This document shows positions 33,491-45,700 of a stretch of DNA of 64,000 nucleotides, in pieces. The stretch's first letter is position 1. Every line of letters begins with the position of its first letter. The notes beneath the pieces are model-generated. The model did no database searches and was not told the DNA's origin. It saw nothing but the letters and a program-made list of their open reading frames with translations. The stretch is from the NCBI GenBank assembly GCA_033977485.1, contig CM066982.1:10159218-10223217 (forward strand). Direction: 5' to 3'. Position numbers and translations under genes: made by a program. The DNA is from Hydrangea macrophylla. Lineage: Eukaryota; Streptophyta; Magnoliopsida; Cornales; Hydrangeaceae.

Positions 33491-36400
33491 TTTGACTAGA
33501 GATGTTTTGGGTCCCTGACTAATGAGAGAAAACATAGAATCTGGTCAGTTGTTGATGAGAGAGAGGGAGGTAGGACTGTACGAGGAATGATTCTATTTCT
33601 ATCCCTTGCATTTCCATGCAATCTTGAGCTGACTTCATTAAACCAACCATTGCGATTCACTTAGCCCTATTTTTGGCCTGCAGTTAGAACAAACATGTGT
33701 CATCTTTTAGTAGTTTGGTATTACACAACAAAATTATGGCCTTTTTGGGCCAGAAAATACCAAATGTAGGGAGCATCCTTGATCGCACTCTACATAGCTA
33801 CTGGAAGTTGATTCCGATGGATATGGAAACTCATATTAGCAATTGATGTAAGTTCCATATTTAGCATAGATATAGTTGTAGTATATATATGCAATGGATA
33901 TGAGTATGAAAATAATTAAAAGAAGGAAGCAAGGGTAGTAAAAGTGAACTAGGAAGCAGTGATGTGGGGATGCGGATGCGGAGATGTCAGATGTGGGTGT
34001 GGGGTCATCAATTTTCAAAAATCTAGGACCCAGGTGCTGGGGGATTTGTCAATTTTCCAAAAAACTAGGATGTAGGTGCGAGGGTTACTTTAGCAAATAT
34101 TAAAGGAACATACATGTATATCATTGTATAAACTCTATAACCAGTGTTGTCTTAATTTGTATGTTATTAAAACATGAAAAGTAAGAAGCGTAAAGGTCAA
34201 ATCAGCAACACAAGACTTTTGACGTGTAATCCAACTCCCAACATTCTCTAATTGACCCCAAGTTTTGAAAATTATGTTATTGCCCCCTTTTTTAAGAAAA
34301 AAAATTACAAACGTACTCTGGTGCACCCGAGAAGAATCCACACTGCACCGAGTTGCAACCTGGAAGAATCCCGTCTCCAAATAGCACCCGAGTTGGAGAA
34401 TGCAGTGCGCACCCTGCTGCATCTGCACCACGTGGGCATTTGGTACTGATTCTTCATCCTTTTAGAAGAATCTGTGCTTGAGGATAAAGGTGGTGAGCAA
34501 AGATACGAAACAAGCGTTAAGGAGGCACTAGAATCGGCACCAGGCCATTCCCTATATCACCAATTTTTTATTCGAAACTTTTTAGTGTTTTTTTTTTTTA
34601 AATGTTTGGAAATGTGTTAAATCAACTAGAGTTTGTATTTATGACACAATTCTGGGAATTAGATTTCATTTGATTTTGTAGTCAACATGTACTCAGCATT
34701 TCTGCAATTGATCATGGATGCTTTTTTAATTTTCTGCTGGTGTGGCAAGCTGGTGATCGTGAAAAGTTAATCCGCTTATTCAAGATAAATACTAGTGCAC
34801 TGGAGGACCAAGTTGGACCTAATAGAATTTGGTGGTCCGATGTCTTCTTGTCAGGGGGACTATTTGTATATATATATATATATATATTTTTTTTTTTACA
34901 AAAATGAACAATTTTCACTGGGTTGGAATCATATGGAGGTTGTCACTGAACAATTCATTGAATTCTATCAAACAGAGATATGGGATTACCCATCTAGTTC
35001 ACCCAAGTAGATAAAGCACACCCAAGCTGCTAGGTTTGATTAGTTTTAATTTGCAGAAATCATTAATCAGTCTATTTAAAGGATTTTCATCATTGAAGAT
35101 TTGTTAAAAAATCAAATCGAGAAAATTCTGTATACTTGATCCAATAGCTATAACTTGCCTCGCAACGAAATCATTTCACATGAGGGTTTTATGAGTTCGT
35201 AAATTATTTTGTTTAAATTGGGAACATAATGAACATTATTGTTAACACCATATTTAAGGCCCTTTGGACAACGAATCACTTTCCATACAGTTAATATAAT
35301 CACATAGTTTACTGTTCTATTAGCTGCAGAAGAGTAATATTCTCCCTCTCCCTCTTTCGTTATATAGTAAAAAACCATATGGTGTAATGACAGGTTTTAT
35401 GCCCATGTTCTGCTTGGAAAAATTGATTCACCTAGTGTTTTGTTACTCATAACCTGAATTGCAGTTTTTTTTTTTTTCAAATGCAAACAGGAATTATTGT
35501 TGGACAAGGTTGCAGCTACGGGTCATGGTGGAGTTGTGCTGGATTTAGAGTATGCTTTTCCTGTCTACAACATTACCTCATTTCCTCTGGGTTGTTTGTT
35601 CCTTCATTCATTTTCAATATGCGGAGGTCATATATAAAACTTTTTCTACTATCCTTTACGACCAGCAATCTACTTGAGTGGTGTCTCCTATCACTCTTGA
35701 AGGGGGGGAGGTGTTGGGTTCAACTTATGCTTGGGAATTTGTGTGTGTTTTCCTTATAAAAGAGTGACCTTCTTTAACTTCTTTTAATGGATTGTTTAAC
35801 ATGGGTACGTAGGCATGGTTTGGATTATGGCCAGTGTTTGTGATAGTGTGATTACGAAACAAAAACAATGGTGGACTGCTTCCTAGGTTTCGACTCCGTC
35901 ATTATTCATTAATGTCCATTATCGAATAAGAGTGTGTATCTGTGACTCCTCTATTCTCTAGAATTCTTTTTAAAAGATAGCCTAAGTGATCATATTATTT
36001 GATGATACTTATCCTTGATGAGCAATTTGAATTTTCGTAAATAATATATCTTTATTTAATCTGTAAGAGTCTAATGGCATTTAACTGTATTTTTTCTACT
36101 CTTTTTAGAAGACAATGTAACAAAAAATAACAAATTTTTTGGCACTCATCGTTTAGAGAAAACACATCTAAAATCCACAAGCATGTACAAAATCACTATT
36201 CAATAACTCAAAAAATGCACAAATTATACCCCTTTTATTGTTGAAGTTTCGAGTATGGAGCCCGATTAGCTGAATATTCTATAGTGTCGATAGTTTTGTA
36301 GGAGACGACTCTATATAGTTTAAGTGAGAAAAAAAGGACTAATTTTGATTGGAAAAGTTACAGGGAAGATCCAACTGACATTTTTATTGGAAATTTTGTG

Positions 36401-36714
36401 CAAGTGAAATGATGGATCTCGAGATTCTCGAATGTGTTATCGCAGTACTTCTCGCGATACGATATTATCTCGGGCAAGACGAACAAGTCATCTTGCAATA
36501 CCAGAGAGGCAATGGTATTCGGCTAAATATTTGTAAGGGGTCGCGTTCTTGTCTCGGACCCTAGCGATACCTTGACGACTTGACCGTCTCATAACGGTAT
36601 CGGCCGATACTATGAACCATGTATAAGGTTGTACCATATGTCCTAATTCCATTCCAATTTTTGTCTTCTTCAACGCATTTTGTAGCTTAGAGATTTTGAT
36701 CTTACAAAAAAAGT

Positions 36715-36757
<43 letters not shown>

Positions 36758-39700
36758 GGTGTCTCTGCCCTTGAAAGCCTAAGCTTCCTGTATTGTCACG
36801 CTCCGGAACAGCAAAATGGAGAAAAATAAATTTCCTTTTTGGGTCCATAGGAAATGACGGGTGAATGTCACTAATTGTCCACACCACACAGTACTAGTCC
36901 AACTAACATCAATAAGAATAGTAAACAACTGAATATATAATAACAATTCTATCCGTTACAACATCAGAGTGGTCCTCAGGATCACAATAGGTCTAGAGAC
37001 AACATATGCTCAAGTACCCGTTTGAACTAATAAAGTTCAACAGTAATATAAAACTAATTATAACTTCTTCATCTCTAGCTGGCGTAAGGATAGTCGTCAG
37101 TGTAACAGCCTTCTCTAGCATAATCGACATCAGTGGGGCCACCCATATTCCCCTTCAGAGTAGTAGCCGTCGTCATAAGCTCCATCATCTGTATTAAGAG
37201 GGACAATATAATCTGGACGGGGAATGTCCAGGCAATAACGGCCGTCAGCTTACTTAGAGCTGAGTGAATAGAAACTCGCAAGGTACCAATTATATAACGT
37301 AATAACAAGTTATGAAAGTCATAAGATATAGTTCTACTAAGTAATATCTTCTCTTTATTCAACCCCGCATTATCCGAATCCACATCTTATTATACGAGGA
37401 CCTACTGACTCATACAACATTGATCTGATTGTAATATTCCTGGATACACCACAGCTCTGTCGACCATGGTTGAAAACATAGAGTATATATTCTCAATCCA
37501 CCGCCAGTCATGGATACAAAGCTTCGAGCAACGGCATATCATTCTATTGCCACGACTTATCGATACCTTGCCAATGATCTCTCATCCACCGCTCGTTGAG
37601 GACATAATCCGTCCACCGCTCATTAAGGATATAATATAGATCACCTGGCTATCTCTGAACTACTTGGTTCCATCCACCGCTCGTTATGGATATAAACCAT
37701 CCACCGCTCGTTAAAGATATACATGACCAAGTGTCCACCCACGTACAAATTCCCAGAACTTATCAAGACCTATCTAAGTTTCGTACTAAGATTGATACAT
37801 GGCCAGACTACTCTGATTAAAAGGAAACGGGTATCGAACTCATACATGAACTACATAATATCTAACGTCATCACGTTAATATGTTATTCTTAATTGTACT
37901 TATCTTTGTTGTTACATTATCCCAGATCCACCCATAATCGTATACTGCAAGTCCGAGTCGAGAATCAAACGATCAAACCCTTCATATAATAAACAAGATA
38001 AGCAAACCATGTTCTGCAAAGTTCAATCGATCGAAGTCCTTTCGATCGATTGTACCATGTCCAATCGCTCGAAAGTCATCTTCTCCAGAGGTTCTGAACA
38101 GCGAGCGTCCAGAAGTGTTAGGGCGTGTTTGGGTCTAAAATTTATTTACGTCAAAAACTCGTAAAACATTATATCAAGGTACCGAGTGAGTTTAGAACTC
38201 ACCGAACGATAGTAAGGTGCGTTTGGCAAGCTTTTGAGCTCCGAGCTTTAATGGCTCCTCCTCCTCTCTCTCCTTCTCTGTCTCTGTCTCTCTCTATGTC
38301 TCCTTTTCTTCTTTCTTCTCCTCGGCTTCTCTCTCTCTTTCTCACAGAGTATATATATAAATAAATATATGTGTGTATATATATGTATGTATATGGATGT
38401 GTGTGTATATATATATATATAAAACACAAGCACACACTCTCTCTCGCACTAAGCTGTCAAAAGTCTGGGCAACCAAAACCCACACACACGTACATACAAG
38501 TATATATGGGGAAAGGGAAGGGACAGGTGGCATTCCAGCGCACAAACTAAGACGAAATGTCCAGACACGTTCGATCGATTGAAGCGACTGCGATCAATTG
38601 AGAGCAGATCGGCCAGGTTCGATTGATTGAGACCGATTTGATCAATTGAACAAGGGAACACGTAATAAATTCATGTCGGCAGGGTTTCGATTGCTTGAAC
38701 GAGGTTCGATCGATTAAACATTGAAACGCTCGATCGCTTGAAAGCACTTCGATCAATTGAGAGTGAAACTTTAAGTATGATCAAGGGAAGTATACATAAT
38801 CTTATGTACTATTATACAATCCAAAAATACAGGGTATTACATGTATGATCTTTGTTAAACAACTTTTTAAAATAATATTTCACATCTCATTGATTTCATC
38901 ATCTTTCACCAAATTACTATGATCTTCATTTTTGTTTTGCTAACTAAAGAGGCATGCTATTTCTCTTCAAATGATAAAAAGTTGCTCTGTTGGCATAATT
39001 AGTGCTCAATATGGTTTCCTTTTTGGAGCAAAGAGTGTGATGGGAGTGGGAGTAAAAACAAAAAATATCGCAAGTAGACAGAGAACTTTATGGTTGCATG
39101 ATGTGTAAGATAAAAGATTTCTGTAAGTAGGATAGAGCTAGATGATTGTCCATTTTATCTATATTATCTTTCTTCTGGGTTCACACCCATATATTGGAAT
39201 CTCCCAACAAATGTTTTACCTAAACTCTGTTATCAGCCACTGTAGTATCATCTAGATTTGTGCAATTTTTTGATTTAGTTTCGATTCTTTCGAATTTCTT
39301 AGAAGAAATTTCATATATGCAATCCTTCCCACCTCGTCCTGTAATGGTATTTGCAAGAGAGATATGGTAAGTTTGTCCAAGAGTATTACCACTTTGCTTA
39401 GGTCTGGTATGTTTGTAAGGGTATTTGCTAGGGAGATATGGTATGTTTGTCTAAAAGTATTACCAATGTGCCTACATTTTATTTGTTTTCACCATATTTG
39501 TGCCATATATGTGTGTGATATTGGTTGTTTTCTTCACATTATCGAAGGTTTACTGCCTAGTTTGATCCTTAGGATCATCAAAATGCTATGGCTTTTGACA
39601 TTCTTTATCTGTCTTTTCTGATTCTAGCAGTGATCCTCAGGCTTCTGGGCAACCAATGATACCTCTAAAGCATGATGAAGATCATGAAGGAATGACCGAA

Positions 39701-42700
39701 AACTCAGGAATGCTGGCCCCTGCTACTGTAGATCAGGTTTGAACTTTAAGATCCAATGCTGGGTTCACTTTGTTCTTTTTTACGTTCAGATGAATTGACT
39801 TCTACTCTCGTATTAATTAGTTGTTACTTCCATCTTATGAATATGGTTTTCCTCTGTGAGTAGATTGGAAGTCCTGATCATAACTCCGAATTCATTGACT
39901 ATGCTCACGCTCCATGTACTCCTGGACTAATGGAAGAGCCAAACTTGTCCATTGTTCAAGAGGCTTCAGCATTTGATGATCATCTGGAATTAGAAGATCA
40001 TAATTTAACTGAGTCTGAAACTATAGAGAACTTGGAGAACGCTTGCAATAAATTAGATCTCCATCATGGGAACAAGAACACGGATGGTTGGTCTTTGGTC
40101 AACGATATGAATCCCGAAACTGTTCTTGATATGCCTGCTGAGGAAAATGGGTACAGTTCGGGTGCGAAAGAGATTGAGCTATTAAACCCACAAGGATATT
40201 CACCATCTCCTGCAACAGCCATGGAGCACATATCATCAGAGGATACCCATTTAGTATACATACCATCGTCTGATGTAGCTGATCCAGTGAAAGCCATTCC
40301 TCAAGTGTCAGAATTTTCAGATTTACAGAATGGAGTTATCGACAACAATGAGCCTGGTATCCACTCTATTGATGCTCTCAATGTTGACGGTATTGAACCC
40401 CGAGGAGTTAGATTGGATGAAGCTGAATCATCTCCCACTCTTTCTCACGAACCCTCTTCTCTGCAGGAACCTTGTGGTAAGCCAATGTTATAGTGTTCAA
40501 AATAGCCTGAGGAATCTAGTTTTACCTTTTTTCAGCAAGTATTGGAAGGAAATCCAGAAATGCATTAGTCGTGTCTGAAGTTTCTAACAATATAGAAATT
40601 GCAGGAAATGTTGAAAAGCCATGCGCTCTAAGTGATGACGTGGCATTAAATACTGAATCTCTTGGTAGTTCTGAAAGTGCGATCCCTGAAACTGAGACTT
40701 GTCTGGTGCCAAAAGATTCCATGGGTGGTACTATCATGCATGTTCTTCAGCCATGCAATTCGTATGTGAAACCGAATATTTTGAACCCTGAAGTTGATAA
40801 TTCAGTTGATCCTGGGTTACCATCCAAAGAGCTTCAGATGTGCACATTGGAGACATCTCAAAGGGAGGAGTTGCCACATGCTTCTGAATTTTCCACTGAG
40901 GTGCAAGGTTTGTTTGAGGAGCTTATATTAGTAACTTGACACTGATAAACTGGTAAAGTTCACATCTATCTGTTAGCTTATCTTTGTCCTTTGATTTTCA
41001 GCTGAAGGGTGTCATGGTACTGATGTTACAGAACCAGTCTTAGAAGAAACCCAAGAGTTAGTACCTGATTCAATTGCAGATAAGCAGGCGGATTTTAATA
41101 AAGTAGATGATCAACCCGGCAGTGTGATCTCACGAGGTTCTCGTTTGGAAAATTTGGACAGTTCTGAACTGCCTGCGCCTGAAAAGTTGCTTTCTGTACC
41201 AGAAAGCGTTGCTGATCTATGTAATGATTTACTAGTGGAGTCTACCCCAGACAATGCAGTCTCTGTGAGAGGTGATATAGGTGGCGCTGGGGTCGAAACG
41301 ATTTCAGGAAAAAAGCGAAGTTTCACAGAAAGTACCCTGACTGTGCAGAGTCTAAATTCAGTTGAATCTTTTGGAATGACCTATTCCAAAACTGGGGAAA
41401 TTCCTGATGATGATGATTTGTTGTCTTCCATTTTAGGTATCCAATTATTTCTTTCATCATGCGTTTCGGAATAGATTTGTACCTTTATGTTCCCAAGACT
41501 GATAAATGGTGTTAAATTCGGAGCTCCTAATATATTTGGAAGAAGTTATAGTGTTAGATTATATATGGATTGTGATGACATGCTTCATTATTCTTTGTTT
41601 TTGACTGATTGGGTTTATGATCATTTCAGTTGGAAGAAGATCTTCAGTTTTGAAACTGAAGTCCACTCCTTTGCCTCCACCTGAAATAACATCTATGAAA
41701 CGTCCCCGAACTGTTCCCCGAGCTAGTGCTTCTAAGAGGAAAGTGCTAATGGATGATATTATGGTTTTGCATGGCGAGTATGTTCCATTTTCCATCTTTA
41801 TTAATTTGTTCTGGTTTCTATGTTTTCTGGTTATGCTCTTTATATCATGTACTTGTCAACATGTTGCAAAAAAACTTGAAATGAAGAGAATTTTGAAAGA
41901 TATAAGAATGTGTTGGATATCCCACATCACTCGTGTAGAGCCCCCACATGTGCTTATAAGCCTGGGTAATCCTCCTTTCATTTAGCGTCGTTTAAGGGTG
42001 AGTTAGGCCCATTGGTCTTTCTATTTGGTCCATAGCTAGGTTTGGCTCTACCCTTGTTGGGCTTGCCCCGTCACTGCTGGTGAAGGGTGTGTGTTGGATA
42101 TCCCACATCGCCCGAGTAGAGTCTCCGCATGTGCTTCTTATAAGCTTGGATAATCCTCCCCTCATAAGTACCTTTTGAGGGTGAGTTATGCCCATTGGTC
42201 TTTCTATTGAATGCAAAGAAAGAGGTTAAAAGAGTGGTAAAAGGCGCAAGCATAAGGCATACACCGATTTTTATGCTCAACTGGATAGAAAAGATGCAAA
42301 GATGAATATATGCATTACTTGCTAATTTTGGAGAGAGAAAAACTAGTGATTAAAATGTTAAATGTGTAGAAAGCGAAGATTGACATGAGTTACTTTGAAG
42401 AAATTGTTGAACGAAAAGCATACAAAAACATAGGTTTGGAAGGGCACAATTGCTATAGAGGGATAGAAGACGTATTCTTTTCAAAGGATTTAAGTCTACG
42501 AGGTTAAAATGCATTAGAAGGATGAAAACAGAAGGGCATTGGGGCAAGATGGTATCCCGGAAGTGCCTATGGGATGATGGAGTATTTTGGCTCACAAAGT
42601 TTTTTAGTAAGATCATTTCTACAAGAGGAAATATGCATAATGAGTGGAGAAAAGAGTATTTAGTACTGACATGTGTGTGTGTGTGTGTAAAAAGAGGGGG

Positions 42701-45700
42701 TGGGGGGTGTTTAGGATGATGTTCAAAGTTGTACAAATTATCGTGTCATTAAGTTAATGAGTTTTATACACTTTGGGAGTGGGTGATTAAGCAATGACTA
42801 AGACATGGGACCACAGTTTTGGAGAATAAATTGGATTTATGGTAGGGATGATTAAATGCTAAATAAGAAGTTTGGTGAGAAGCTTTAGAGTTGGAATGCT
42901 TTAGGGTAAGTTGGTCAAAATCCGTAATACAATTTTATCAAGCCTAGTACTAAATGGAGATGTGGTAAATATTAAGGATCAAGAGATTTAAAAATGTAAC
43001 AACTTACATTATTTTGGTTCTATTTTACATAGGGACAATGAGATTAGAGATGATGTAGGTCAGAGAATTAAATTAGGATGATCAAGTGGTAGAGTGCTTA
43101 TGCGTTCCGGCATGTTGTATATCACCGTCATAAGAACTTTCTAGGACAACTATTAGGCGGGTTATGTTTCATGCGAGAGTGTTAAGCAATTAAGAAACAT
43201 CATATTACTATATGTAAATAGGATGTGTAGTTCGTGATATGGTAAAAGGTACCCCCATTCTAGTTAATACGCGGGAGAGTTTATTAAGATGGGTTGACAT
43301 GTACAAAGAAGACCAATAGTTGCACCTGTTAGGACTTAGGACAGTCGATAGTATCCACATTGACTCATTGAGGGTAATATTAGCAAAAATTGTCACACCC
43401 CAACCTGCCATGGGCGGATTAATCCATGTAACAACGCCAGCAAGGCCTATTCTTATATTATTAACATTCCAAAATCAAGTTTAAACCTTCTCTTGCAAAA
43501 GTCACCTCAAGTACAAGTACTTATTTCAATCTAGAATAAAACCTTATTAAAATAACCCTTAAAGGGTTCGAGTACCAATATTAAATTTTTTGTGGGATGT
43601 AGAATCCCTTGAGGTACCATTTGGTTAAGTTGAAAGTTATTAAAAACCAACATAAATTGTTTGGCAGAGGTACCTACCTTCGACCAGTCCAGTGTACCTA
43701 TGTACCTGGACCATAAACCATACCTGCTTCATACCCTTCAACCGGTCGACCGGTCCAAAGGTACACAGTAGCAACTCCCAGCTTACTGTTTTAACAAGAT
43801 AAAAATTTATATTAAACAGTTTTCAAATAAATGGAATAAATACCCAACTCCTCCAAACATTATTTTAGGACAAGATTCCAGGGTACTAGGATTCAAATGA
43901 AAGCATTTAAAACAATTACAAGGGTTCCCAAACAATTCTTCAAATTTAACCATTAACACATGAAAACTAGTTCAACTACTTTTAAACTTACATGAACTCG
44001 GAAATAGCTCTTTTTACAAACTTCGTGGCTTGTTCAAACATTCACACTATTGGTCTAATATTTAGAGGTGTCAAACGGGCCGGGTTGGCCCGGCCCGATT
44101 TTTTCGGGCTAAAAGCCCGGACCGGCCCGGTTGTAGGCCCGGACCGGTAGGCCCGAGCCACTATGTCCGGTCCGGGGTGGACACCCCAACTCCCGTCCAC
44201 GGCCCGGCCCGGCCCGCTCTCTAGTCCGAAGCCCGGCCCGGCCCGAAAGCCCGCCATTTTTACACTAAAAGTGGCTAAGGCCGCCCCCTAGCCCGAAGCC
44301 CGGCCCGGCCCGGCCCTAAGCCCGGCCCTAGTAGGCCCGGGCCACCGGTCCGGGGCGGACATCCCCCCTCCCCTCCCAAGCCCGGCCCGGCCCGGCCCGG
44401 TGTTAGGTGAAGCCCGGCCCGGCCCGGCCCAAAAGCCCGGTTGGGCCCGCTTTGACCGAGCCCGGCCCGGCCCGATTGACACCTCTACTAATATTAACAC
44501 GACTCAACGAGTCGAGAGTCAAAAGTTACAACTAGATTACAAAGTAAACCCAATCTCATTTACACGTCCTAAACTACTATAATACATGAATTCTACTCCA
44601 AACAACCAAAACACACAATTAACATCTAAAAGTGGCATAAACCGTATAAATATGTGAATATGCATAATCCCAGCCCAAACTCTTATTGCCTCTTGCGTTC
44701 GGCTTTGAACCTGAAATGGTTATACAATAACCACTAATAAGCTTTTATGCTTAGTGAATGGGATGGGCTAATCATGTTGTTGGAGTGCATTAATGTGTGA
44801 AATGCAACAATTGATCTCATATAACATTAAGTTGGTCTCTGGAACACCAAGTAATCAATTCACCACCCCGGGCCCATGATCCTGGATCTTCTCACTTTTT
44901 CTTTGCATATAGCGTCTCCCCTTGTGACTCCGCCGGCGTCACCTTTTATTTTGTGGTCGTCACCACTACCCCACCTGTGAGGAGCTTGCATATCCCTCAC
45001 TACGGGATAAATAAATGGTGATTACTACTTGATTTTCTTTGACCCTAATAAGCACATAAACCAACTCAACATGTGGACATGGCAATTTCATCATAATTGA
45101 CATGTTAAATCCAAAATTAATACATGCATGTCTAATTAATCATGAATTTGACATACTAAAACATTATTTGCTACATAAACACATTAAACATCCAATTTTG
45201 GTTGGGGAAGACCAAAATTAACATAGTTGGAGGGAATAGAGAAGGCTCAAATAATGCAAAGGTTGAGTGAGGCTATATGATCTCAGATCAAGCGGAATGG
45301 ATAAAAAAGATTAGACCTCGTACAATTCGGGACAAGGCTTAGTTGAGTCGTGAATGAGCATAGATGTGGAGATAGTGTAGTCAAAACAAAGTCGGATCAA
45401 AACTGAAATATGCATCAGGTTCCTGACCTGACATTCGAACATCAAGAAAGAATCTAGCATCGGCATGGTATCTTTTTCCCCCTTTAGTTGTAGCATACCT
45501 CTGACTCTTTCCATATGCAATTGTTTTTTATGCAATTTAATTTACTCACTAGATTTTGACGTGCTAAGTACTAACCAAATGTTCCTCATTTCTTCCAAAG
45601 TATGATACGACAACAATTGACAAGTACGGAAGGTATACGTCGCATGCGAAAGAAGGCTCCTTGCACTCGTACTGAAATATGGATGATACAGAAACAGTTT

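Noticed and set aside
44042..44500. Gly/Pro/Arg-rich frames on both strands
   Set aside because: They are translations of the GCCCGG repeat inside a MITE with proven termini, so they are not genes.
43391..45240. Definite full-length LTR here
   Set aside because: Only one terminus is convincing. No matching CA/TG end with target duplication was found, so it is listed with low confidence.
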